Source: Apostichopus japonicus
Lineage: Eukaryota; Echinodermata; Holothuroidea; Aspidochirotida; Stichopodidae
NCBI RefSeq assembly: GCF_037975245.1
Contig: NC_092577.1
Location: 17,576,898 to 17,640,897 of the forward strand
Direction of reading: 5' to 3'
Length of the DNA: 64,000 nucleotides
The translations under genes were made by a program, and so were the position numbers. Shown in pieces: positions 32,940 to 42,416 of this stretch. A model generated the notes under the pieces. That model was not told the origin of the DNA, did no database searches, and saw nothing but the letters and a program-made list of their open reading frames with translations. Numbering within the stretch: the first letter of the stretch is position 1; each line of letters starts with the position of its first letter.

Positions 32940-35542
32940 GCCCTAGCCCGACTCATGACAGACGACGATGGCCTACAAAAGGAGTAAGTCCGACACAAAT
33001 TCACAAAATCGATGCATCCGGAGCGTTCGTTACTGTCAAAATACACGAAAGACCTGTCCAGCTGTTGGTAGATACAGGTGCCACAATCACTGTAATATCA
33101 GAACGGATTTTTCAGGATCTCCCACCCAGTGTGCAGGCTAAGCTTAAAAGCAAAGACAAGTTTGTTTTGATGGCAGATGGCAGTAGTAAGATCAGGGACA
33201 AGGGGACAATAGTCTTGGACGTCGAAGCTGCAAACAAGAGATTCCAGCATGAGATCCACGTAATGGACATTGAATATGAGGGTATCCTGGGTCTGGATTT
33301 CATGATCAAACATGACTGTCAACTTGACTGGAAAAGGGGGAAAATTTGCTTTGATGGAGTGCATGTAGAACTACACTCGCAGGCGATCCAAAACGCTGTA
33401 TTCCGTCTCAGTGTAAAGGAGACTACAATCGTTCCCCCAGGAAGCGAATCCATTGTAGCAGCCCAACTTGTGAAAACTGGTCGTTGTCACCATTCTGTAA
33501 AGAAGGATGGCATGAGGAATGGTTACGTGTCACCATTACAGAGCTTTCATGACAGGCATGACGTGGTAGTGGCACATGCCCTCGTGGATGCATCACAGGA
33601 AGTCATGCCTCTCCGAGTCTTCAATCCGACGGAAAATGAAGTCACATTGTACAAGGACTCCCAACCAGCTACTGTAGAATTTTCCATTCAAATCCTCGAC
33701 GATGACACTGAACCCGAGACACGGACGCCTAAATCTGTCGGTGTTATCCACACGGATGACGCAGCTGACACTGAGAGCACCACTGCAGACCAAGGTCAGA
33801 GCTCTCTTCCAGATCACATTCAGAAACTGTTGGATGGAGCCGGATGCGATCTGTGTGATACCCAACGGAATCAGGCAGAATGCTTCCTCATGAAGTTTTC
33901 TGAACTTTTCAGCTCAGGCAATAGTCAGCTTGGGAGAACAAATATCGTGAAGCACAGGATCAACACCGGAGACAACCCTCCGATCAAACAGCGCCCAAGA
34001 AGAATCCCAATTCACAAACAAGCAGTTGCGGACAAAGAGGTGGAGAAAATGTTACAAAGTGGCGTTGTTTTACCTTCCAAGAGTCCCTGGGCATCTCCAA
34101 TTGTGCTTGTTACAAAGAAAGACGGCTCCACCCGCTTCTGTGTCGACTACAGAAAGCTCAACGATGCCACCATCAAAGACGCGTATCCTCTTCCAAGGAT
34201 CGAAGATAGCTTGGATTCCCTAGGCGGGTCGAGGTGGTTTTCCACTTTGGACTTAGCCTCTGGATACTGGCAAGTTGAAGTTAAAGAGGAGGATCGAGCT
34301 AAGACTGCCTTTGTTACTCGAAAAGGACTGTATGAATTCACAGTTATGCCGTTCGGTCTCTGCAACGCCCCGGCCACTTTCCAACGTTTGATGGAAAGGG
34401 TTCTTGCTGGCCTTCAGTGGGACGTTGCCGTCTTATACATCGATGACATCATAGTGCATGGGCGCACATTTGAGGAACACATAGAACGCTTAAGCTCTGT
34501 CCTCCAACGTTTGCGAGAGGCCAATCTGACACTGAAAACCAAGAAGTGCTGCCTATTCCAAAGCAAAGTTGAGTTCTTGGGCCACGTAGTATCAGGTGAA
34601 GGTATAAGTCCCAACCCCCGGAAAGTAAAGGATGTAGCGGAATGGGTCACACCCTCAACCTTGACAGACCTGAGGAGCTTTCTAGGCCTTGCAACCTACT
34701 ATCGGAGGTTCATTGAAGGGTTCGCCAGCATAGCCCGTCCACTGCATGCACTGACTGAGAAAGGAAAGCAGTTCAAGTGGAGCGAAGACTGTGCAGAAGC
34801 ATTTGCTACTCTGAAGAACAAACTAACCTCATCTCCGATTTTGGCATACCCCTGCGATAAGGACCCTTTTGTACTCGACACAGATGCCAGCCAGTTTGGA
34901 ATAGGTGCAGTGCTCTCACAGAAACAGTCTGGTCAGGAACTTGTTATTTCCTATGGAAGTCGACTTCTCACGAAAAGGCAACGCAACTATTGTACAACGA
35001 GAAAAGAGTTGCTGGCCGTTGTTTACTTTCTACGGTATTTCAGACATTACTTGCTGGGCAAGCCGTTTCTACTACGTACCGATCATGGGAGCTTGCGGTG
35101 GTTGTTTTCATTCAAGGAACCCGAGGGGCAGGTTGCTCGCTGGATAGAGAGGTTAGCCCCTTATGAATTCAAGATCGAACACAGGCCGGGAACCAAGCAC
35201 CTCAATGCAGACGCACTATCGAGGAAACCATGTGCACAGTGTGGACTCAGCAGCTCCACAGATCCTGCAAAAAACGAACTGAGCGTGAAAGCAGATGTGG
35301 AGGCAGTAACGCCCCACCCAGAGAACGATGGTGACACTGAGAAGCTACCCAGAATATCTGACGTTGACCATGTACCAAATAGTGCCACAGACTCCATGAC
35401 AATTCCTACTTGGTCGAAAGAGCACCTCCAGCGAGGATGCCGCTGTGAAGTTTCTCTGGTCACGTATGGAGCAATTACGCATCCAAGAAAATGTGCTGTA
35501 CTTGAGGTGGGAAGACGCAACCGGGGAGACTGTAAACTATAA
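32876..35542 (+). CDS. pol: Gypsy Pol: protease, reverse transcriptase, RNase H
   Basis: 888 codons, expressed by -1 frameshift from gag. The aspartic protease motif LLVDTGATITVIS is at residue ~66. RT runs from about residue 370 to 600, with FCVDYRKLNDATIKDAYPLP, MPFGLCNAPATFQRLM and the catalytic YIDD at residue ~521. RNase H starts at FVLDTDASQFGIGAVL (residue ~664) and includes RTDHGSLRWL and HLNADALSR. Together these mature Gag/Pol, copy the RNA and degrade it. The frame should continue into integrase, but the reading frame changes by one base near 35,430, after which about 35 unrelated codons lead to a stop at 35,542. Confidence 0.93.
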   Translation: MSSPSEDGSSEPGKRTGVGSVGPSPTHDRRRWPTKGVSPTQIHKIDASGAFVTVKIHERPVQLLVDTGATITVISERIFQDLPPSVQAKLKSKDKFVLMADGSSKIRDKGTIVLDVEAANKRFQHEIHVMDIEYEGILGLDFMIKHDCQLDWKRGKICFDGVHVELHSQAIQNAVFRLSVKETTIVPPGSESIVAAQLVKTGRCHHSVKKDGMRNGYVSPLQSFHDRHDVVVAHALVDASQEVMPLRVFNPTENEVTLYKDSQPATVEFSIQILDDDTEPETRTPKSVGVIHTDDAADTESTTADQGQSSLPDHIQKLLDGAGCDLCDTQRNQAECFLMKFSELFSSGNSQLGRTNIVKHRINTGDNPPIKQRPRRIPIHKQAVADKEVEKMLQSGVVLPSKSPWASPIVLVTKKDGSTRFCVDYRKLNDATIKDAYPLPRIEDSLDSLGGSRWFSTLDLASGYWQVEVKEEDRAKTAFVTRKGLYEFTVMPFGLCNAPATFQRLMERVLAGLQWDVAVLYIDDIIVHGRTFEEHIERLSSVLQRLREANLTLKTKKCCLFQSKVEFLGHVVSGEGISPNPRKVKDVAEWVTPSTLTDLRSFLGLATYYRRFIEGFASIARPLHALTEKGKQFKWSEDCAEAFATLKNKLTSSPILAYPCDKDPFVLDTDASQFGIGAVLSQKQSGQELVISYGSRLLTKRQRNYCTTRKELLAVVYFLRYFRHYLLGKPFLLRTDHGSLRWLFSFKEPEGQVARWIERLAPYEFKIEHRPGTKHLNADALSRKPCAQCGLSSSTDPAKNELSVKADVEAVTPHPENDGDTEKLPRISDVDHVPNSATDSMTIPTWSKEHLQRGCRCEVSLVTYGAITHPRKCAVLEVGRRNRGDCKL
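32912..32976 (+). promoter_or_regulatory. -1 ribosomal frameshift signal (slippery site and pseudoknot)
   Basis: GGGAAAC at 32,912-32,918 reads G-GGA-AAC in the gag frame, the canonical X-XXY-YYZ form. After a 6-nt spacer, GAGTCGGG (32,925-32,932) pairs with CCCGACTC (32,947-32,954). The loop segment GTAGGCC (32,936-32,942) pairs with GGCCTAC (32,970-32,976), giving an H-type pseudoknot with 8-bp and 7-bp stems. Slipping back one base enters the pol frame exactly. The pairing is seen in the sequence and the frameshifting is inferred. Confidence 0.82.
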
Positions 35543-36833
35543 GCTCTTAGTACCCAAGGCCATGCGAAAAGAAGTGATGGGTCAGCTGCATGACGTCAGA
35601 ACTGCCGGGCATCTAGGTTTCAACAAGACGTGGAGTAGAGCGAAACGTTCACCGGTCTACTGGAGAAATATGCGGAGGGACATCTACGAACACTGTGTCC
35701 AATGTCATGAGTGTGGATCCAGGAAAAGTCCCACGAAAAAGAACCGAGCCCCCATGCAGGAGTATCGAATTGGGATACCAATGGAAAGAGTCGCAATGGA
35801 CGTGGCTGGACCCTTCCCTGAGACTTGTCGTGGCAATCGTTTCATACTTGTAGTAAGCGACTACTTCACGAAATGGACCGAAGCTTACGCCATGCCCAAC
35901 CATACAGCAGAAACAGTTGCCAATACGTTCGTGGAGCAGTTCGTATGCAGGTTTGGCACACCCAGAGAAGTTTTCACGGACCAGGGCAGAGAATTTGAAT
36001 CCCGGTTATTCTACTGTATGTGTAAAGAACTTGGCATTGAGAAAACCCGTACGTCCCCTTTCCATCCCCAGTCTGACGGCATGGTGGAGCGGTTTAACCG
36101 GACTATGGAATGTATGCTGACCAACTATGTGTCAGGAAATCAGAGAGACTGGGACGTTAGTCTGCCATTTATTACCATGGCCTACCGCTCCACTGAACAT
36201 GACTCCACCAAGTTTACTCCAAATATGTTGATGCTGGGAAGAGAAGTGGAGATGCCGCTGGACATTGTGGTGGGCCTACCCCTGCAGGAGGACTTCAGTG
36301 GAAGCTACAGGGAGAACCAAGCCCCGCATATTGGTTATGCGGAACGCCTACGCTACAGATTGGAAACAAGTTTCGAGGTAGTACGCACGAATTTAGGGAA
36401 ACAGATGACCCGACAAAAGCACCACTACGACAGGGGCAGTAAAGGAACGACACGGTACCAAACCGGTGATTCGGTGTGGCTTTATAACCCGACGAGGAAG
36501 ATCGGGCTCAGCCCGAAACTACGCCCCACATGGGATGGCCCTTACGTCGTCACGAAACGATTAACAGATGTGACATATCGCATCCGGAAAAACCCTAGGT
36601 GCAAGCCAAAGGTTGTTCACGATCGGCTCAAACCCTACCTAGGCACCCACGATAAGGGATGGTGGAAGGGGCAAGTCCCCGAAGAAGACACCAGAGAGGA
36701 GGAACCTGTCACACCAAGGAACACCTTGGAAGTACCCACTCCGAAAGCACCAAGTAAGACGCCCCCTTCTGACCCCGGCCCGAAGGAGAAACCACCCGGA
36801 CGCCGTTACAACTTGCGCCCCCGGTTTCGTTAG
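35445..36833 (+). CDS. pol (int): Gypsy integrase (frame-separated C-terminal part of Pol)
   Basis: Open frame of 462 codons offset by one base from the RT frame. A zinc-binding HHCC domain (GHLGFNKTWSRAK, then CVQCHECGSRK) precedes the catalytic core: D in VAMDVAGPF, D in FTDQGREF and E in GMVERFNRT, with exactly 35 residues between the last two (D,D-35-E). A GPY/F-type module (RPTWDGPYVVTKRL) and a proline-rich tail follow. Integrase joins the cDNA to the chromosome. The first in-frame ATG is at 35,445 but the domain's frame extends slightly upstream. The break is either a mutation of this copy or an assembly error. Confidence 0.92.
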   Translation: MKFLWSRMEQLRIQENVLYLRWEDATGETVNYKLLVPKAMRKEVMGQLHDVRTAGHLGFNKTWSRAKRSPVYWRNMRRDIYEHCVQCHECGSRKSPTKKNRAPMQEYRIGIPMERVAMDVAGPFPETCRGNRFILVVSDYFTKWTEAYAMPNHTAETVANTFVEQFVCRFGTPREVFTDQGREFESRLFYCMCKELGIEKTRTSPFHPQSDGMVERFNRTMECMLTNYVSGNQRDWDVSLPFITMAYRSTEHDSTKFTPNMLMLGREVEMPLDIVVGLPLQEDFSGSYRENQAPHIGYAERLRYRLETSFEVVRTNLGKQMTRQKHHYDRGSKGTTRYQTGDSVWLYNPTRKIGLSPKLRPTWDGPYVVTKRLTDVTYRIRKNPRCKPKVVHDRLKPYLGTHDKGWWKGQVPEEDTREEEPVTPRNTLEVPTPKAPSKTPPSDPGPKEKPPGRRYNLRPRFR

Positions 36834-37675
36834 AACTTAGTTGCAGTAAAGCCTTTGATTTTGTATTCGCATTTTCGGAATATACAGCTCCAAGATAACA
36901 GTGTTCCGGAAGAAAAAAAAAGGGGGTCTTTGAATAGCAGGAGATTCGCTGTTGCTTTAAAAGAAAGAAATTCAAGAAGGAGACAAAGAAGCAAGAGATG
37001 ATAAAAGTCAAACCCCGGAGTAACCTAGCTACATAAAATGTAATGAATGCAACGGTACCGGAATGTGCCCAGGTAAGATCACACCAATCGGATGTGGTCG
37101 GCAGTCCGGGGCCAGCACCACACGGAAGCTGGTCCCACTTCCTGTGTTTCCCCTAGAAAATCCGACGGAAGAGTTTATGGTGGAAGGTTACCAACTATTA
37201 TGTTTTAAAATTGTGAAGCCGAGTATTTGCGTTTCAAACTGAAAGAAAATGTTTTGTGTTTGTAATTTTAATTTAAGTGCAAAAGACGATCTCAAAGAGT
37301 TTTTAAATTGGACCATTTATTGTAAATTTGTGTACGGACTCAGCCAAGGAACCGCATATTTTTTTTTTGGATTCATTTTATGTAAAGTTTTCCTTTGGAT
37401 ATTTTAGCGGTGAGAAACTTCGAAGCCTTTATTGTTTTTATCTGTTTTGTTAGGAACATGCTTAGTAGGTGTGAAGAGAGTATTTCAGTATCTTAGTAAC
37501 GTGATTCCTTTCTGTTTTTAAATTGCATTCATCGAATTCACATGTACATTCTCTTGCTCACGAGGTAACCCATTTAAAAAGTTTGTAAATAGCGGCTAAC
37601 AATGGTCTAGGTCCTTGCTATTTGTTACGGCACTATTAAGAGTATTTACCATGTGGGGTCACATGGTGTAAGCCA
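36834..37675 (+). other. Gypsy 3' untranslated region
   Basis: About 840 bp without a long frame between the integrase stop and the polypurine tract. No env-like ORF. Confidence 0.7.
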
Positions 37676-37687
37676 AGTGGAGGAGAG
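37676..37687 (+). promoter_or_regulatory. Polypurine tract
   Basis: AGTGGAGGAGAG directly precedes the 3' LTR (TGTAACG). It primes plus-strand synthesis in LTR retrotransposons. Confidence 0.85.
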
Positions 37688-38391
37688 TGTAACGCTCGGG
37701 CCGACCTCTGGCCAAGGTCGTGCGGAGCGTATGGGGAGCAGTGGCGGAGCCCTGCGGAGCGGCTCTCCGGTATGTCGTACGATCGTAAAATTCATTCATG
37801 TGGGATGGGTGCAGATGTTTTTAGCTAATGTTCTATTAAGGGTTTAAAATGTATTTCGTTTTCGGGGGGATTATCAGACCTTAGGAAAGCTGCACTCTTT
37901 TATCAACCATTCTTAGTCAAAGAGACCCATTGTAAGTTTATGTAAATTAGATCCCGTATATAAGGATGTTTTCGAAGGAAATAGGGGACACCTTAATCGA
38001 GTTCTTGAACAGCAAGGTCTATAGCGTTGTTTGGTATTTTGGCAGGTTTACGCCCTGAAGCCAATACCATTTAGAGCAGGCCTCTGAAGCTGTATTTCAT
38101 CGTTTTTCTTTTACTTCTCGCCGTATTTTTCTGTTACTTCTTAGAGCATTTGAGAGCTGATTTATTTATCCTTGTTTAGGACGAAGAAGTCCATTTACGT
38201 TTATTTTAATAGTCAGTTGCGGAAATAAACCGTTTTATACTTACCTGGATTGTTTGGATAATTTCTACTTGTGTTTGACTCCACGCTATTTCGCCGACTT
38301 TGTGGCCAATCAAAATACAACACCATCGGCCAAGGATCCTAACCTGCCGGCCTAACGCTACCCAATCTCAACCCCCACCCCCAAAATCGTT

Positions 38392-38394
<3 letters not shown>
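37688..38394 (+). repeat. Gypsy 3' LTR (707 bp)
   Basis: TGTAACG...CGTTACA. TATA box at 37,956-37,965, AATAAA at 38,224-38,229. It lacks the 137-bp segment of the 5' LTR, the junction being after CTCTCCGG (37,770). Confidence 0.93.

Positions 38395-38430
<36 letters not shown>
38395..38430. repeat. (AT)n microsatellite
   Basis: Pure AT dinucleotide run after the 3' LTR, the other half of the microsatellite at 30,383. Confidence 0.9.
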
Positions 38431-38432
<2 letters not shown>

Positions 38433-38765
38433 AGAAGCGTTATATACATATTTCTTTTATAATGTTGATACTTTAATTACTTTTGTCATTCTCCATTAAA
38501 CAATACGGTGTTCAGGGCGTTGGGCCTAGCTTGTAGAGTAACTTCTGCTACCTTAGGCCTCCTTTGTTAGAGCTAAGGGGTACAGGCGTGGACGGGGTCG
38601 TAGAGGGTAGTCCCCCTTCCCCACAGGGCGGGGAGTACTATACCTCCCGTCGGAAGCATCAGAAATTCGATGTTAGGCTAGGAGTCTGGGGGTAGTCCTC
38701 CCTTTTCGTCGGGAAGAACTACTACTCAACTCCAAGACCACTTTGGAGGGGATTTGGTCTCAGGG

Positions 38766-38900
38766 AAGGAAGGGCAGTGACCCGTGAAGCCGGGTCACAG
38801 AGGGTGCACAGTGTTAAAAGGTTACCAGGACAATCTAGGCGTGGTATAATGAGTGTGCTAAGGTTGTGGTGAGACAGGTAAGCTCGTCACTCGTAAATAT
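38766..38900 (-). repeat. DIRS right inverted terminal repeat
   Basis: The reverse complement reads TATTTACGAGTGACGAGC, then the same ACCTGTCTC, CACAACC and ACTGCCCTTCC series as the left ITR. It ends the split element. The sequence between 38,430 and 38,766 is DIRS 3' region without ORFs. Confidence 0.87.
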
Positions 38901-40984
38901 CCAAGCAGTAAGTTTTGGAATATCTGCGGGTCAATATAGGCCTACGTGCAATTTTTTATATAAAACTTTAGAAACTAGTGGTCACTAACAAGTGGGTGTT
39001 TACAGTTCCGCATCGTGAAATCATAGCTCACTGCCCTGTTTAAATGTTGCATTTCGAGAGAAAGAAAGGCTTTCCACAATGATTTAGAAGAAATAATTGA
39101 GTTCACTTTCTCTCTGATTTCCCGCAAGAAGTATTTATCATCCCGCAAAGAGTTTCCGCCGTATTGCCCACAGCACTTTTTCCCGCCGTGCAGATATCCT
39201 TATAAACTTTTAACCAATTGCCATTGATATAGCATCACTACTTAATCCGCATCGAAGGACGGTCGCTAATTACTTGACATGCTGAAACATGCATCCCACA
39301 AGTTCATTCAACTCTGCGTTGATACGCTCCATTTGTATTGCACTAACGTTGTGCGGTAGTCGGATTTCACACAACCAGTAGTGTTGCAACATGAACCCCG
39401 GTATCGTAACTACAACCTGTATTTTGACCTTTGGTCCGTGTCCGTTTTCTTAGCACGTAAAAAGCACTACAACCTGTATTTTCCTCAACTTTCATCTATG
39501 GTTCAAAGCACTTAGTTACGAGACTGTCAATGTCATACATTCAATATGCATAGCCTAGGCTACAGTATGTACATACTCTTACACGCACGGTTATAACAAA
39601 ATAACACGCTATATTAGGGCCTTTGTTTTTTAACATACACTTCCAAAAGAAAAGCAGAAACCTTGGATAAAAAAGCACCATCCTTCATTCATACTCGACG
39701 TACGATATTAGATTATCACGTTCGCACATGGATTAAACTAGTAATCCGTACACAAAAAGAAATTGTGAGTTCCCCACTATTCCATGATATTGGTGGGGCA
39801 ACCCCTTCAAGTTAAAAAACTCACAATGAAAGGTTTTTAACTATGAACAAGTCACCACGTGTTTGGAACTTCAGACAATAAGAATGTAACACAGGGGCTA
39901 CATAAATACGGGATTATAAACTACATACATAAGAATAGTACAGATTTATTCATATCGTTAATCGGCTGTTGTTTACTCCAGAAAATATACTTTCAATACG
40001 TACAATATCAATCTTTCGTACAAAAAATCTTAAAATAAAAAAAAATGGCGAATGATAACTATAAATGACATCGTGGAACCCCCCCCCCCCCGCATTAATA
40101 AACGTATCCATTTCATTACAGCATCAACCCTAAAGTACCGCACAACAGTGTGTACCAGTACCATACCCTAGGCTATAATAATATACAGCCCCGTGCGAAG
40201 ATGGATTTAAACTGGATATACTCCCTGCGGTTTTGGCTCAAAATTTATTAAATCATTATAATTATTATAACAAAATGAGGTGAAATGCATAAGGGTAAGA
40301 TTTTTTACATGGGAATCTTCACAATCATCGTTTTAAGGAAAAATAAATAACGAAAATTTCACAATAACTTTGAGGTCCCGTAACATGCTGAGCACAAGTA
40401 ACGTTCGATATTTGGTGTAGCCCTAGGTCCAAATTACCACGTGAAAAGTTGATTCGTTAATATATAGGCCTAGGCCACTCGTTCTCTGATCGGTCAATTG
40501 GGGCGATGTTGAAGCAGCCTGGTCGTGCATGATACACAGCGAATTTTAACATGGCGTGGTGTGGCTGATCGGACTAACCGCGACGGCTTTACTGTAGTGT
40601 TGTTGTACAGCATACAACAATGAACTTGTTGAGGTCCCAGAGATATGAAATCTTATTCGGAAAAGTGCAATTACTTAGAAAATATATAAAGTGAATGTGA
40701 AATTGAAAAAGGTAGGGAACTTGCTGAAATTTTATACATGATAAAAACGACTCATGTGCTACCATAACATGGTTTAACACATGTGTAGTACACTGACAAT
40801 CACTGCAAAAATGTGCCACCAAATCACGTCAATTGGGTCTTCAATTTTCAAAAAGCTTCTGTGGGGGCACATCCCACTCTGACACCCCCCTACACTGCGT
40901 TCCGCGGCGGGAAATCCGACTTCGTCGGATTTATGTTCCCGGGGAAAAAAAAAATTTTTCTGACCGTGTTACACCGTGCTTAGA
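38901..40984. other. Gap between DIRS and minisatellite array 2
   Basis: No ORF with recognisable domains, no RNA gene. It contains a C-run near 40,080. Nothing else was seen. Confidence 0.45.
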
Positions 40985-41325
40985 TGTCTGTTTGTGTTCA
41001 CAGATTATTACTGTATTATTATAAATAACGTTCTTCGTACTTCTTTGTACATTAACAGACTGTATCATCACTCATGTTGTATTCCCATGGGGGGGGGGGG
41101 TGCTGTCACATTAATAGTGTTATATGTCTGTTTGTGTTCACAAATTATTACTGTATTATTATCACTTACGTTGTTCGTACTTCTTTGTACATTAACAGAC
41201 TCGACCATCTCTCATGTTGTATTCCCATGGGGAGGGGGGGGGGGATGTCACACATTAATAGTGTTATATGTCTGTTTGAGTTTACAGATTATTAATGTAT
41301 TATCCCTTCCATTGTTCGTACTACA
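40985..41325. repeat. ~139-bp minisatellite, array 2
   Basis: About 2.5 units (landmark GTCTGTTTGTGTTCACA at 40,986 and 41,125), each with a G-run of 9-11 after CCCATGGG. Same family as arrays 1 and 3. Confidence 0.9.
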
Positions 41326-41339
41326 GAACAATAGGCCCA

Positions 41340-41740
41340 GTAAAAACCGTAGGCCCAAGTCTAATTATAAAAAGAGTGACAATGATTCAACGACCTGTTA
41401 TTGTTGTGGAAAAGAAGGACACATAGCTAGAGATCCAAATTACCCAGCTAGGGGGCGACATGCAACAAATGTAAATGAAAGGGACATTATGGGAGAATGT
41501 GCAAGTACACATAACTAGAGATCCAAATTGCCCAGCTAGGGAAGCGACATGCAACACATGTAAATTAAAGGGGCATTGTGGGAGAATGTGCAAGTACACA
41601 CAGCTCGAGATCCAAATTGCCCAGCTAGGGAAGCGACATGCAACAAATGAAAATTAAAGGGGCATTGTGGGAGAATGTGCAAAACCAAACTAGACAACGT
41701 AAACAAAGTACAAACAGACATTGAATTTGCTTTTGTTATC
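41340..41740 (+). pseudogene. Retrotransposon Gag zinc-knuckle fragment, tandemly triplicated
   Basis: Begins with a CCHC-like knuckle (CYCCGKEGHIARDP, 41,395). An 88-89-bp segment encoding ARDPNCPA and a second knuckle (CNTCKLKGHCGRMC) then appears three times, with AGATCCAAAT landmarks at 41,431, 41,519 and 41,608. The knuckle ends in a frame reading toward DIEFAFVIRE, typical of the Gag-to-protease linker in Gypsy elements. The unit length is not a multiple of three, so the triplication destroys the frame. It is an isolated fragment: no RT follows, and a DIRS left end begins at 41,766. Confidence 0.7.
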
Positions 41741-41765
41741 AGAGAGACAGAATCTGAGATTGGAC

Positions 41766-41905
41766 ATATTTACTTCGCTCCTCGCCTACCTGTCTCTTCA
41801 CAACCTTAGCACCTCGTTCTACCGTGCCTATAAAGTCCTGGTAAAATAATAACACTGTGCGCCCTCTATGACCGGACCCCGGTCACTGCCCTTCCTTCTC
41901 ATTCT
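41766..41905 (+). repeat. DIRS left ITR, second copy
   Basis: ATATTTACTTCGCTCCTCGC, CTACCTGTCTC, CACAACCTTAGCAC and CACTGCCCTTCCTT in the same order as at 19,476. Confidence 0.85.
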
Positions 41906-42416
41906 ACCATTAAAAGTGTCTTCACACAGATTTCTTGTAGAAAAAATTCCCTTGGATTTTGTCTTGATTTTTGGGCGTTTGTTGGAAGTTTCTTTCCTTG
42001 GATTCTTAGGAGTATTAGCAGTCCTTTCCAGCCCGATAAGTATCCTTTTTGTTGAAAGGGAGGGTTTAGGGGACTGTTTTTCCTAGTGTGTTTCCTAGGT
42101 TTTCCCACCATTTACCTTCCCCACGCTACAGGCGTGTCGTTGTATTTTCATGTTCATAGCATGTTTACTTGTATTTCTATTCGCTATTTCTATCTTCTAT
42201 ATATTGCTCTCTCATGTTCTTTTTCAGCTTGTGTGTTGATTGTTGTTAGGCCACTTTCGTAGCGTAATTTGTATATTGCCGTTGCTAGGTAACGCTACGT
42301 ACCTTTAGTCACTGTTAGCTTATTTCCCTCCCCATGTTATTTCCTTCTTCTCTTGTTAGTTTGCATTGTTTTCGTTAGCTATAAGAGCTGTCCTTCCTTA
42401 ATTCGAGGTTTTCAGT

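Larger units (their letters stand above)
30466..38394 (+). mobile_element. Gypsy (Ty3-type) LTR retrotransposon, nearly intact
   Basis: 7.9-kb element: 5' LTR, tRNA-Leu-type primer site, gag, protease-RT-RNase H frame, integrase frame, polypurine tract and 3' LTR. Order PR-RT-RH-IN is diagnostic of Gypsy. No env-like frame follows integrase. The LTRs differ by about four substitutions over 707 shared bp plus one 137-bp indel, so insertion is recent. The only coding break is a one-base frame change between RNase H and integrase near 35,430. It sits inside the DIRS element, in an AT microsatellite, which hides the target duplication. Confidence 0.95.
19476..38900 (+). mobile_element. DIRS-type tyrosine-recombinase retrotransposon, split by nested insertions
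   Basis: The outer limits are defined by inverted terminal repeats at 19,476-19,611 and 38,766-38,900. The body (26.2-30.4 kb) has the DIRS order: Gag-like ORF, RT with RNase H, tyrosine recombinase, then an internal complementary region. The element is interrupted by a ~6-kb block (about 20.14-26.19 kb) carrying a CMC/EnSpm-like transposase remnant and a LINE, and by a complete Gypsy element (30,466-38,394). Stops and frameshifts in the DIRS frames show it is dead. No long-LTR structure belongs to it. The exact edges of the left insertion are unresolved, and the Gag N-terminus present in the second copy (42.4 kb) is missing here. Confidence 0.85.

Noticed and set aside
35430-35542. Second programmed frameshift between RT and integrase
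   Set aside because: No slippery heptamer or stable structure was noticed at the frame change. A private indel is simpler.
36834-37675. env-like ORF downstream of Gypsy integrase
   Set aside because: No long open frame on the plus strand, so the element is a retrotransposon without an envelope gene.
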